Shown in pieces: positions 9,205-17,354 of a stretch of DNA of 64,000 nt. The stretch spans positions 138,271 to 202,270 of the forward strand of contig NZ_GG700527.1 of NCBI RefSeq assembly GCF_000163295.1, written 5' to 3'. The stretch is from Anaerococcus vaginalis ATCC 51170. GTDB lineage: Bacteria; Bacillota; Clostridia; Tissierellales; Peptoniphilaceae. Every line of letters begins with the position of its first letter. Position 1 is the first letter of the stretch. The notes beneath the pieces are model-generated. The model made no database searches. It was given only the letters and a program-made list of their open reading frames with translations, and was not told the DNA's origin. Position numbers and translations under genes: made by a program.

Positions 9205-9648
9205 ATGAAACTTCACGATTTAAAACCTAACCAAAAGCTAAAAACAAAAAATAGAAAAGGTAGAGGTCCAGGAAGTGGAAACGGAACTAGAGCAGGTCGT
9301 GGTCAAGACGGACAAAACTCAAGAAGCGGTGGAGGAGTTAGACCAGGATTTGAAGGTGGCCAAATGCCATTATTTAGACGTCTTCCAAAAAGAGGATTTA
9401 AAAATATCAATAGAAAACAATACGAAACAATAAATGTATGTGATTTAGATATTTTTGAAGACGGTACAGAAGTTACACCTGAACTACTATTTGAAAATAA
9501 AATTTTAAATAAAAATAAAGCAAAAGCTGGAATTAAAATTCTTGGCGATGGCGAAATCACAAAGAAATTAACAGTAAAAGCTCACAAGTTTACAAAATCT
9601 GCAGAAGAAAAAATCACAGCCCAAGGGGGAAAGGCTGAGGTGATCTAA
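9205..9648 (+). CDS. rplO: 50S ribosomal protein L15
   Basis: A 147-residue L15 with the Gly/Arg-rich N-terminal extension ([20 protein letters not shown]) that threads into 23S rRNA, and a C-terminal globular domain. It is a late assembly protein. The stop TAA overlaps the secY ATG by one base (TAATG), which couples L15 synthesis to translocon synthesis. Confidence 0.97.
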   Translation: MKLHDLKPNQKLKTKNRKGRGPGSGNGTRAGRGQDGQNSRSGGGVRPGFEGGQMPLFRRLPKRGFKNINRKQYETINVCDLDIFEDGTEVTPELLFENKILNKNKAKAGIKILGDGEITKKLTVKAHKFTKSAEEKITAQGGKAEVI

Positions 9649-10919
9649 TGTTAGATACGCTAAAGAGAGCTTGGGGTGAAGAAGAAATAAGAAAAAAATT
9701 CTACTTCACTCTAGTGATGTTATTAATATATAGATTAGGAAATAACATCCCAATTCCATTTATAGATGCACAAAAGTTAGCAGCAGCATATAAGGGAATG
9801 GAAGGAACACTTGTAGATTATTTAAATATGCTAACAGGTGGCGGACTTTCAACCCTATCAATATTTGCCCTTGGAGTGCAACCATACATTACAGCATCAA
9901 TAGTAATGCAATTATTAACAGTTGTAATACCAAGACTTGAAGAGCTAACAAAAGAAGGCGAAGCAGGAAGAAAAACTATACAAAAATATACAAGATATAT
10001 GACAATATTTCTTGCAATATTTCAAGCTATAGCAATAACAAACGGATTATATGGAGCAGCTTTATCATCTGCAACACCATTCCAAAAAATAGTTATGAAT
10101 GTTGTACTAATCGGTGGAACAATGCTTGTTACATGGATGGGAGAAACCATAACAGAAAAAGGAATAGGAAATGGTGTATCAATTATAATCTTTATGGGTA
10201 TCATTGCAAATGTACCTAAAACATTAAAAACTTGGAAGACTGGTCTTCATTACAATACAATTACATGGATTTCAATTTTAATCATGGCACTTGTAGTAAT
10301 TTTTATAGTAGTATTTACAGTAAAAATTACAGAAGGCGAAAGAAAAATACCAGTCCAATACGCAAAAAGAGTAGTTGGAAGAAAAATGTATGGCGGACAA
10401 TCAACTCATATACCAGTAAAAGTAAATATGAGCGGAGTAATGCCAATAATATTTGCTTCAGCAGTATTAGCAATTCCATCAACAATCTCATTATTTATGG
10501 GAAATGCTAATGGAGGATTGAATCAATTCTTTAGCAAATCAACTTATGGTTTTGTAATTTATCTTGTTGTTCAAGCAGTATTAATATTAGTATTTGCTTA
10601 TTTCTACAACATGATACAATTTAATACAGTTGAATATGCAAAACAACTTCAACAAAATGGTGGTTTTATTCCAGGAATAAGACCAGGAAAACCAACTAGT
10701 GACTACCTAGCAAAAGTAGGAAATAAAATTACATTTATTGGTGCTATTTCGTTAGCGCTACTTACAATAGTACCAGCACTATCATCAAGATTTTTAGGAC
10801 TAAACTTATCCTTTGGAGGAAGTTCAGTAATAATTGTTGTTGGTGTAATACTTGAAACAGTGAAACAAATAGAAGCAATGCTTACTATGAAAAACTATAA
10901 AGGATTTTTAAATAGGTAA
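9648..10919 (+). CDS. secY: Protein translocase subunit SecY
   Basis: This 423-residue integral membrane protein forms the Sec channel with SecE and SecG. Ten hydrophobic helices are evident. Family motifs include the first-helix IYRLGNNIPIPFID, the plug region after it, GVQPYITASIVMQLL, the cytoplasmic loop KYTRY, and the ERKIPVQYAKRVVGRKMYGGQ loop that contacts SecA and the ribosome. The C-terminus (MLTMKNYKGFLNR) is normal. Confidence 0.98.
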   Translation: MLDTLKRAWGEEEIRKKFYFTLVMLLIYRLGNNIPIPFIDAQKLAAAYKGMEGTLVDYLNMLTGGGLSTLSIFALGVQPYITASIVMQLLTVVIPRLEELTKEGEAGRKTIQKYTRYMTIFLAIFQAIAITNGLYGAALSSATPFQKIVMNVVLIGGTMLVTWMGETITEKGIGNGVSIIIFMGIIANVPKTLKTWKTGLHYNTITWISILIMALVVIFIVVFTVKITEGERKIPVQYAKRVVGRKMYGGQSTHIPVKVNMSGVMPIIFASAVLAIPSTISLFMGNANGGLNQFFSKSTYGFVIYLVVQAVLILVFAYFYNMIQFNTVEYAKQLQQNGGFIPGIRPGKPTSDYLAKVGNKITFIGAISLALLTIVPALSSRFLGLNLSFGGSSVIIVVGVILETVKQIEAMLTMKNYKGFLNR

Positions 10920-10923
10920 TATT

Positions 10924-11568
10924 ATGAATATCATATTGTTAGGCCCTCCAGGAGCCGGAAAAGGAACACAAGCAGAAAAATTAATAAAAGAATTAGATGC
11001 AGTTCAAATATCAACAGGTGATATATTTAGAACAAATATAAAAAATAACACACCTTTGGGAGCTAAGGCAAAAGAATATATGAACAAAGGCCAATTAGTT
11101 CCAGATGAGTTAACAATAGATTTAGTATGGGATGCATTAGACAAAGTAGAAGATGGAAAAAGCATACTACTTGATGGATTTCCTAGAAATATTACTCAAG
11201 CCGAAGCACTTGATGAAGGAATGCAAAAAAGAGATAATAAGATTGATAAGGTAATAAATATCAATGTGCCTGAAGATGTAATTATTGAAAGAATATCTGG
11301 AAGAAGAGTAAATGTGTCAACCGGAAAAGTTTATCATATAAAATTCAACCCACCAAAAGTTGAAGGAATTGATGATGAAACAGGAGAAAAATTAATCCAA
11401 AGAGAAGATGACACAGAAGCTGCAGTTAAAGAAAGACTTGATGTTTACAACAAACACACATCAGTTTTGATTGATTACTACAACAAAAAAGGTATATTAG
11501 TTACTATTGACGGTGCAAAAACTCCTGAAGAAGTTTTTGATCAAATTATAAAAAGTTTAGAGAAATAA
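10924..11568 (+). CDS. adk: Adenylate kinase (LID without zinc cysteines)
   Basis: The 214-residue enzyme interconverts ATP + AMP and 2 ADP. The P-loop GPPGAGKGT (residues 7-15), AMP-binding GDIFR and GFPRN, and the LID region 126-163 are present. Many Gram-positive Adks bind zinc through four LID cysteines; here those positions carry no cysteine. The pattern (N130, T133, D150, T153) instead resembles the hydrogen-bonded His/Ser/Asp/Thr set of the E. coli enzyme. It starts 4 bp after secY with a weak Shine-Dalgarno sequence. Confidence 0.97.
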   Translation: MNIILLGPPGAGKGTQAEKLIKELDAVQISTGDIFRTNIKNNTPLGAKAKEYMNKGQLVPDELTIDLVWDALDKVEDGKSILLDGFPRNITQAEALDEGMQKRDNKIDKVININVPEDVIIERISGRRVNVSTGKVYHIKFNPPKVEGIDDETGEKLIQREDDTEAAVKERLDVYNKHTSVLIDYYNKKGILVTIDGAKTPEEVFDQIIKSLEK

Positions 11569-11734
11569 AATAAAAAATATTAACAAATATGCTAAATTTT
11601 TCAATGAATTACAAAATCGAAAACGAGATAAAGATAGAGTCTTTCATTAAAGATATCTAGATTATGTCTTGTTGTTAAAAAGAATCAATCAGACATTAAT
11701 AGATCAAAATAAAAGAAAAGGAGAGATTTTATCG

Positions 11735-11953
11735 ATGTCAAAAAAAGATGCTATAGAAGTAACAGGAGTAGTTAAAGAAGCTCTACCAAATGCAATATTT
11801 AAAGTAGAACTAGAAAATGGCCATGAAATACAAGCACATATTTCAGGCAAACTTAGAATGAACTACATTAGAATATTACCAGGAGATACAGTAACAGTAG
11901 AATTATCTCCATACGATCTTACTCAAGGCAGAATTACTTGGAGACGCAAATAA
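11735..11953 (+). CDS. infA: Translation initiation factor IF-1
   Basis: This 72-residue OB-fold protein binds the A site during initiation. The frame is open further upstream, but the ATG at 11735, shortly after AAGGAGAG, gives the standard length and the family start [11 protein letters not shown]. The core [15 protein letters not shown] and [11 protein letters not shown] are typical. The map gene often found between adk and infA is absent; the 166-bp gap holds only short inverted repeats and no gene. Confidence 0.97.
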   Translation: MSKKDAIEVTGVVKEALPNAIFKVELENGHEIQAHISGKLRMNYIRILPGDTVTVELSPYDLTQGRITWRRK

Positions 11954-11982
11954 CAATAAAAAATCTACGATTTTTTCTTGTT
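11952..11982 (+). promoter_or_regulatory. AT-rich hairpin between infA and rpmJ
   Basis: AACAA-T-AAAAAAT (11952-11964) pairs with ATTTTTT-C-TTGTT (11970-11982) around a CTACG loop, with one mismatch. It begins at the second base of the infA stop codon. There is no T-run directly after it, so it is more likely a pause or RNA-stability element than a full terminator. Confidence 0.4.
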
Positions 11983-12024
11983 ATTTTAAATCTAAAAGTG
12001 TAGATAAAGAAAGAGAGAACGATA

Positions 12025-12138
12025 ATGAAAGTTAGAGCATCAGTAAAAAAAATGTGTGATAAATGCAAAATTATCAAAAGAAACGGTAAAGTTATGGTAA
12101 TTTGCGAAAATCCAAAACATAAACAAAGACAAGGTTAA
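12025..12138 (+). CDS. rpmJ: 50S ribosomal protein L36
   Basis: A 37-residue ORF beginning [15 protein letters not shown]. It has the L36 zinc ribbon (Cys-x2-Cys, then Cys-x4-His in CENPKH) and the standard ending KHKQRQG. It is the zinc-binding form of L36, a small late-assembly protein in 23S domain V. The Shine-Dalgarno sequence is weak (GAGAG). The stop is followed directly by AGGAGG for rpsM. Confidence 0.95.
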   Translation: MKVRASVKKMCDKCKIIKRNGKVMVICENPKHKQRQG

Positions 12139-12149
12139 GGAGGTATTAG

Positions 12150-12491
12150 ATGCCAAGAATAGCTGGTATAGACTTACCTAGAGAAAAAAGAGCAGAAATT
12201 GGATTGACTTATATTTATGGTATAGGAAAATCTTCAGCGCAAGAAATATTAGAAAAAGCAGGAATCAATCCTGATACAAAAATGAAAGACCTTACAGAAG
12301 GAGAACTAGGAAAAATTCGTGAGATATTAGACGACTATACAATTGAAGGTGATTTAAGACGTGAAGTATCTATGAATATTAGAAACCTTAGAGAAATTAA
12401 TTGCTACAGAGGAATTAGACACAAAAGAGGTTTACCTGTAAGAGGTCAAAATACAAAAAATAACGCAAGAACTAGAAAAGGAAGACATTAG
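12150..12491 (+). CDS. rpsM: 30S ribosomal protein S13 (short C-terminal tail)
   Basis: S13 lies in the 30S head and contacts P-site tRNA and L5. The start [14 protein letters not shown] and the [14 protein letters not shown] motif are typical. The protein is 113 residues and ends ARTRKGRH. Common homologues are about 121 residues and continue with another basic stretch. rpsK starts 9 bp after the stop, so there is no room for a frameshifted tail; the shortening looks genuine. Confidence 0.96.
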   Translation: MPRIAGIDLPREKRAEIGLTYIYGIGKSSAQEILEKAGINPDTKMKDLTEGELGKIREILDDYTIEGDLRREVSMNIRNLREINCYRGIRHKRGLPVRGQNTKNNARTRKGRH

Positions 12492-12499
12492 GAGGAGAT

Positions 12500-12904
12500 A
12501 TGGCAGCAAAGACTAAAAAATCTTCTGCTAAAAGAGGTAGAAGAAGAGTTAAAAAGAATGTCGAAAGAGGACAAGCTCATATCAATTCAACATTCAATAA
12601 TACAATGGTAACTTTGACAGATGCACAAGGTAATGCCTTATCATGGGCAAGTGCTGGACAATTAGGTTTTAGAGGATCAAGAAAATCAACTCCTTTTGCA
12701 GCACAAGAAGCAGCTTTAGAAGCAGCAAAAAAAGCTATGGAATATGGTTTAAAAAGTGTAGAAGTATTTGTTAAAGGACCAGGCTCAGGAAGAGAATCTG
12801 CAATCAGAAGCTTACAAGCAGCAGGACTTGAAGTAACAATGATAAAAGACGTAACACCAATTCCTCACAATGGTTGTAGACCACCTAAGAGAAGAAGAGT
12901 TTAA
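12500..12904 (+). CDS. rpsK: 30S ribosomal protein S11
   Basis: A 134-residue S11 with the basic N-terminus ([15 protein letters not shown]), the [18 protein letters not shown] core and the closing [16 protein letters not shown]. It forms part of the platform and contacts S7 and the E-site mRNA. It sits between rpsM and rpsD in the standard alpha-operon order. Confidence 0.98.
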   Translation: MAAKTKKSSAKRGRRRVKKNVERGQAHINSTFNNTMVTLTDAQGNALSWASAGQLGFRGSRKSTPFAAQEAALEAAKKAMEYGLKSVEVFVKGPGSGRESAIRSLQAAGLEVTMIKDVTPIPHNGCRPPKRRRV

Positions 12905-12916
12905 TAAGGAGAAACT

Positions 12917-13510
12917 ATGGCAGTAAGCAGAGATCCAATATTTAAAAGATGTAGAAGCTTAGGAATCAGCCCAGCATACTTAGGTTACTCAGGAGAATCT
13001 AAAAGAACAAACTCTAATCAAAGAAGAAAACTTAGTGAATATGGTATGCAACAAAGGGAAAAACAAAAAGCTAAATTCATCTACGGAGTAAGTGAAAAAC
13101 AATTTAGAAGTTATTATGAAAAAGCTTCAAAAATGCAAGGACAAACAGGTGAAAATCTAATTATCCTTTGTGAAAGAAGACTTGACAATATAGCATTTAG
13201 ATCTGGACTTGCTAGAACTAGAAGAGAAGCAAGACAAATCGTAACACATGGACATTTATTAGTAAATGGAAAAAGTGTTGACATCCCATCAATTCTTGTA
13301 AACGAAGGAGATGTTATTGAAGTTAAAGAAAAATCTAGATCAAGCCAATTATTTAAAGCTATCAAAGAAACAAACCAATCATTTGGAGTAGTTTCATGGT
13401 TAGATTCAGATTTGGAAAACTTAAAGGTAAAAGTTACAAACTTCCCAACAAGAGAAGATATTGATATACCTGTAGAAGAACGTATGATTGTTGAGTTCTA
13501 TTCTAAATAG
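12917..13510 (+). CDS. rpsD: 30S ribosomal protein S4
   Basis: A 197-residue S4, a primary assembly protein that also helps form the mRNA entry site. It contains the KLSEYGMQQREKQKAKFIYG helix region and an S4 RNA-binding domain (RLDNIAFRSGLARTRREARQ). Only one cysteine (C12) is present in the N-terminal region, so this is the non-zinc form. In B. subtilis S4 regulates its own distant gene; here rpsD is inside the alpha operon. Confidence 0.97.
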   Translation: MAVSRDPIFKRCRSLGISPAYLGYSGESKRTNSNQRRKLSEYGMQQREKQKAKFIYGVSEKQFRSYYEKASKMQGQTGENLIILCERRLDNIAFRSGLARTRREARQIVTHGHLLVNGKSVDIPSILVNEGDVIEVKEKSRSSQLFKAIKETNQSFGVVSWLDSDLENLKVKVTNFPTREDIDIPVEERMIVEFYSK

Positions 13511-13543
13511 AATTAGTTAAATTGTTAGAACTAAGGAGATACA

Positions 13544-14497
13544 ATGATAGAAAAATTAGATACAAAGATTGAAATTTTAGATATAGACGAAGAAACTAAT
13601 TACGGTAAATTTGTCCTATATCCACTCGAAAGAGGCTATGGTACAACCATAGGAAACAGTATGAGAAGGATGCTTTTATCATCCTTACCTGGTTCTAGCG
13701 TCTCAAAGATTCTTATAGACGGGGTACTACACGAATTTTCCACAATTCCTGGAGTTGTAGAAGATGTACCTGAATTAATATTAAATATCAAAGGTATTGA
13801 TATTAAAAAACATACTAAAGAAGATATAACACTATTTTTAGATATAGAAGGACCTAAAATTGTTACAGCTAAAGATATAAAAACAGATGCCCAAATAGAT
13901 GTGGCAAATCCAGATCATTATCTTGCAACAGTTAATGATAAAGGAAGATTGTTTATTGCCCTTGATGTTACAGATGGTAAAGGATATAGGGTAGCTGAAC
14001 AAAACAAAAAGGATACCGACCCAATAGGAGCAATAGCTATAGATTCATCATTTACACCAGTAAAAAGCGTAAACTTTACAGTTGAAAATACTAGAGTAGG
14101 TGAGTCTACTGATTATGATAAATTAATTCTTGAAGTTTGGACTGATGGAACAATCACTCCACAAGAAGCCTTATCAGAAGGCGCTTCAATTTTGATGGAA
14201 GATATAAGATTTTTCAAAGACCTACCAGGTCAACAATTCCCACCAGAAGATGAGGAAGAAGAAATTGAAGAAATTGAAGAAGACAATAATCAAATGGAAT
14301 TATCAAAAACTATTGAGGAATTAGATCTTTCATTAAGATCATTCAATTGTCTAAAAAGAGCAGGATATAATACTGTTGGTGAGATAATAGAAAAAAGTGA
14401 ATCTGAGCTAAAGGATATCAAAAACTTCGGTAAAAAATCACTAGAAGAAGTTATTGATAAAATCCACAGTTTAGGACTTAGTTTAAGAGAAGAATAG
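13544..14497 (+). CDS. rpoA: DNA-directed RNA polymerase subunit alpha
   Basis: A 317-residue alpha subunit. The N-terminal domain (about residues 1-230) has the ERGYGTTIGNSMRRMLLSSLPG assembly motif. A very acidic linker follows (residues about 237-250). The C-terminal domain (about 255-317) has LDLSLRSFNCLKRAG and the KNFGKKSLEEV helix-hairpin-helix that binds UP elements and activators. It nucleates polymerase assembly with RpoB and RpoC. Confidence 0.98.
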   Translation: MIEKLDTKIEILDIDEETNYGKFVLYPLERGYGTTIGNSMRRMLLSSLPGSSVSKILIDGVLHEFSTIPGVVEDVPELILNIKGIDIKKHTKEDITLFLDIEGPKIVTAKDIKTDAQIDVANPDHYLATVNDKGRLFIALDVTDGKGYRVAEQNKKDTDPIGAIAIDSSFTPVKSVNFTVENTRVGESTDYDKLILEVWTDGTITPQEALSEGASILMEDIRFFKDLPGQQFPPEDEEEEIEEIEEDNNQMELSKTIEELDLSLRSFNCLKRAGYNTVGEIIEKSESELKDIKNFGKKSLEEVIDKIHSLGLSLREE

Positions 14498-14506
14498 GAG
14501 GATATG

Positions 14507-14848
14507 ATGGCTAATAAAAGAAAGCTTGGTAGAAGAACAGATCATAGAAATGCCCTACTTAGAAATCAAGTTACTTCTTTGTTAGACAATGGTAGAATTA
14601 CTACTACCCTAACAAGAGCAAAAGAAACTCAAAAAATGGCTGATCGTATGATTACATTAGGTAAGAAAAATACACTTCACACAAGAAGACAAGCAGCTCA
14701 ATATATATACAAACCATCTACAGTTCAAAAATTATTTGGCGAAATTGCACCAAAATATGAAGATAGAAACGGTGGATATACTAGAGTATTAAAATTAGGA
14801 CCAAGAAGAGGCGATGGTTCCGAAAGAGCAATAATAGAACTTGTATAA
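14507..14848 (+). CDS. rplQ: 50S ribosomal protein L17
   Basis: The L17 frame has ATGs at 14504 and 14507. AGGAGG at 14496-14501 leaves only 2 nt before the first and 5 nt before the second, so I place the start at 14507 (113 residues, [10 protein letters not shown]). The [14 protein letters not shown] and closing [16 protein letters not shown] motifs are typical. It is the last gene of the supercluster; the ecfA-ecfT-truA genes that often follow in Firmicutes are absent. Confidence 0.96.
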   Translation: MANKRKLGRRTDHRNALLRNQVTSLLDNGRITTTLTRAKETQKMADRMITLGKKNTLHTRRQAAQYIYKPSTVQKLFGEIAPKYEDRNGGYTRVLKLGPRRGDGSERAIIELV

Positions 14849-14862
14849 TAAACTTACTCTAT

Positions 14863-14892
14863 AGCATCTTATGAAAATAAGGTGCTTTTTTT
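14863..14892 (+). terminator. Intrinsic terminator of the S10-spc-alpha operon
   Basis: AGCATCTTA (14863-14871) pairs with TAAGGTGCT (14878-14886), with one G-U pair and a 6-base loop. It is followed by a run of seven T. It lies 14 bp after the rplQ stop. Confidence 0.9.
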
Positions 14893-14989
14893 GTGGGAAA
14901 TTTTAATTTTCAAAATAAAATGAAGAATTAAAATTTGATTTTTATTTTTGGATAGTAGTCTTCTATTTTAGAATGAAAATTTTTGTCTA

Positions 14990-15190
14990 TTTTAAATTTA
15001 ATATAAATATTTTATATAGATTAGCAAATGAAATATAGATTCATTATCAACGGACTTAAATAAGTTAATTTACTTTTATTGTAAAGGATATTTTAAATTA
15101 ATATAAAAATTTTAAATATAGATTGGCTAATGACATATAGATTCATTATCAACGGAGTTAGATAGGTTTATTTAGATTTTATTATAAATG
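14990..15190. repeat. Two degenerate copies of a ~100-bp direct repeat
   Basis: A segment starting TTTTAAATTTAATATAAA at 14990 recurs at 15091 with a period of 101 bp. The copies share an exact core, ATATAGATTCATTATCAACG, preceded by ATAGATT and a similar spacer (AGCAAATGA or GGCTAATGA). They run to about 15086 and 15190. No coding frame fits them. The function is unknown. Confidence 0.7.
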
Positions 15191-15442
15191 TAGTTTTATA
15201 ATTTAATTTAGATTTTATTATAAATGGGTTTTAAAATTTAATTTAGATTTTATTGTAAATGGTATTTTAAAATTTATTTTAGATTTTATGTTAAGTTACA
15301 ATGCTTTGTTAATATTTTTATAATATTTGCTTTTGAATTTTGTTTTGTATCTGATTTAGAGTTTTATAATGAATTTTGTTTTGTATTTCTTTTAGAGTTT
15401 TATTATCAAATTTGTTTTGTATCTGATTTAGATTTTTATTAT
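15170..15442. repeat. Two arrays of ~36-bp AT-rich tandem repeats
   Basis: From 15170 to about 15297 a unit beginning TTTAGATTTTATTATAAATG repeats three to four times with a period near 36 bp. From 15335 to 15442 a second unit, beginning GAATTTTGTTTTGTAT, occurs three times (15335, 15371, 15407) with a period of exactly 36 bp. Units abut without spacers, unlike a CRISPR array. The remainder of 14893-15560 shows nothing else that I can name. Confidence 0.7.
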
Positions 15443-15560
15443 GGATTTTATTTTTGGATTTAGTTTTTAATTTTGCCTTTCTTTTTATCGATATTTTCTT
15501 TAAATTTTAGTCTTTGTTAATAATTTTTATATTAAAAATTTCATTAGTTTAGTTAATTAA

Positions 15561-15589
15561 TTGAAAATATATCTTATAAATGTTACCAT
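15561..15589 (+). promoter_or_regulatory. Putative promoter of the phosphatase-deoC operon
   Basis: TTGAAA (15561-15566) and TACCAT (15584-15589) are 17 bp apart, with a TG one base before the -10 (extended -10). It lies 34 bp before the ATG of the phosphatase gene. Confidence 0.45.
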
Positions 15590-15622
15590 AAAAAGAGAAT
15601 AAATGTTTATAAAGAGGTTCTT

Positions 15623-16723
15623 ATGGGTAAGGCGAATATAGAAAAATTTAGGGATGATAATTTCTATGTCTTAAACTCAATGGATGACTGGGTTAGGATA
15701 CTTGATAAGTATGGTAGGCTTGTTTTTATTAATGAAAAAATGAAACGAGATATTCATCTTGACAGGTCGCTCATTGAGCAAAATATTGATATAGAAAAAC
15801 TTAGTGAAAAGGCTGATATTTTTAAAAATACTACAATTGAAGAGGAAAAACTCATTAATGGTAAATATTATTCTATTAAATCTTCTCCCCTTTATAATGA
15901 CAATGAATTTATGGGAATTATTGAAGTTTATAGGGATATAACTAGCGAATCTAGGATGAAAGTTGACCTTTTTAATGCAAATAGAAAGATGCTTGAAGAT
16001 ATTAGGTTTGTTAGGAAAATTCAAGCGAGTATTTTGCCCAAAAATAAAACTTATGGGGATATAAAGCTTGAGGGAAGATATATTCCATCAAATGATCTTT
16101 CGGGGGATTTGTTTGATATTATTAAGGTTGATGAAAATAAGTATGCCTTTTATATTGCCGATGTTATGGGACATGGGGTTAAATCTTCTATTATGACCAT
16201 GTTTGTAAAATTATCTATAAGCGGAATTTTTGAACGACATAGTGATTATTCTCCAGGTCAAGTTTTGAAAAAACTTAGGGAAAAGTTTGTAAAACTTGAT
16301 ATGAATTCATCCCAGTATTTTACAGTTTGGGTTGGAATTTTTGATAGCCTAAATGATAGCCTTACTTTTTCTAATGCTGGACATAATTGCCCACCTCTTC
16401 ATCTTATTGAAAATAAAAATCGTGTAAATAAACTTGTTGTTTCTGGTAGGATGATTTCTAATATTATTGAGCAAAATATTTACCAAGAAGTTACTATTAA
16501 ACTTCATCCTAAAGACAGGATTTTATTTTATACTGATGGTGTTATTGAAAGTAAGGATATTGAAAAAAACGAGTATTCTGTTGAAAGATTGATGGAAAAA
16601 TTAAAAAATAAAAATAATCTTGATTCTATTTTAGAGGATTTGGAAAAATTTACTTGGGGCGAACAAGATGATGATATTAGTCTTGCCCTAATCGATTACA
16701 AAGGAGAAAAAAATGAAAATTAA
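15623..16723 (+). CDS. PAS domain-containing SpoIIE/PP2C-type serine phosphatase
   Basis: The 366-residue protein has an N-terminal PAS-like sensor (about residues 10-110) and a short helical linker. A SpoIIE-family PPM phosphatase domain (about 140-360) follows. Metal-binding signatures are SGDLFD (160-165), DVMGHG (180-185), a NAGHNCPP turn, FYTDGVIE and the closing QDDDISLAL. Related RsbU/RsbP proteins dephosphorylate anti-sigma-factor antagonists. No sigma-factor or antagonist gene is nearby, so the target is unknown. There is no membrane segment. It overlaps deoC by 11 bp. Confidence 0.88.
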   Translation: MGKANIEKFRDDNFYVLNSMDDWVRILDKYGRLVFINEKMKRDIHLDRSLIEQNIDIEKLSEKADIFKNTTIEEEKLINGKYYSIKSSPLYNDNEFMGIIEVYRDITSESRMKVDLFNANRKMLEDIRFVRKIQASILPKNKTYGDIKLEGRYIPSNDLSGDLFDIIKVDENKYAFYIADVMGHGVKSSIMTMFVKLSISGIFERHSDYSPGQVLKKLREKFVKLDMNSSQYFTVWVGIFDSLNDSLTFSNAGHNCPPLHLIENKNRVNKLVVSGRMISNIIEQNIYQEVTIKLHPKDRILFYTDGVIESKDIEKNEYSVERLMEKLKNKNNLDSILEDLEKFTWGEQDDDISLALIDYKGEKNEN

Positions 16724-17354
16724 TCAATATATTGACCACACTTTATTAAAAGCTGATGCAAGAAAAGATGAAGTTACAAAGATTGTAGAAGAAACTTTAG
16801 AATATAATTTTAAATCTATTTGTGTAAATTCTTCTTATGTTTCTATGATTAGAGATATGGATAAGGATATTAGAATTACATCTGTTATTGGTTTTCCTTT
16901 GGGGGCAATGACTACAAAGGCTAAAGTTTTTGAAACAGAAGATGCCATAAAAGATGGGGCAGATGAAATTGATATGGTAATTAATGTTGGAAGATTAAAA
17001 GATAAAGACTATGATTATGTTCTTGAAGATATAAAAGAAGTTAAAAAAGCTTGTGGCGATAAAATTTTAAAGGTTATTATTGAAACTTGCCTACTTGATG
17101 ATGAAGAAAAAATTAAAGTGTGCGAACTTTCCAAAGAAGCTGGTGCAGATTTTGTAAAAACTTCTACAGGATTTTCTACGGGTGGAGCTACAAAAGAAGA
17201 TGTGGCTCTTATGAGAAAAACTGTTGGAAAAGATTTGGGAGTAAAGGCAAGTGGAGGAATCCATACCTATGATGAGGCAATGGAAATGATAAATGCTGGA
17301 GCAAGTAGACTTGGTTGTTCAGCATCAATTGCCATCGTTGAAGGGGAAAAATAA
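16713..17354 (+). CDS. deoC: Deoxyribose-phosphate aldolase
   Basis: The 213-residue class I aldolase cleaves 2-deoxyribose-5-phosphate to acetaldehyde and glyceraldehyde-3-phosphate in deoxynucleoside catabolism. The Schiff-base lysine lies in FVKTSTGF (K149), and the second lysine in [17 protein letters not shown] at the N-terminus and KVIIETCLL are typical. The ATG lies inside the end of the phosphatase gene, after AAAGGAG, so the two are translationally coupled. No deoxynucleoside phosphorylase or kinase gene is adjacent. Confidence 0.96.
   Translation: MKINQYIDHTLLKADARKDEVTKIVEETLEYNFKSICVNSSYVSMIRDMDKDIRITSVIGFPLGAMTTKAKVFETEDAIKDGADEIDMVINVGRLKDKDYDYVLEDIKEVKKACGDKILKVIIETCLLDDEEKIKVCELSKEAGADFVKTSTGFSTGGATKEDVALMRKTVGKDLGVKASGGIHTYDEAMEMINAGASRLGCSASIAIVEGEK

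Noticed and set aside
10232..10510. Plus-strand frame of 92 codons inside secY
   Set aside because: It is a +1 shadow of secY with no start signals.
12450..12499. Frameshift truncating S13
   Set aside because: rpsK begins 9 bp after the stop and no other frame continues the basic tail.
15170..15442. 36-bp repeats as a possible CRISPR array
   Set aside because: Units abut with no spacers, are degenerate and AT-only, and no cas gene is present.
14893..15622. A decayed gene or insertion sequence in the repeat tract
   Set aside because: No terminal inverted repeats, target duplication or recognisable coding remnants were seen.
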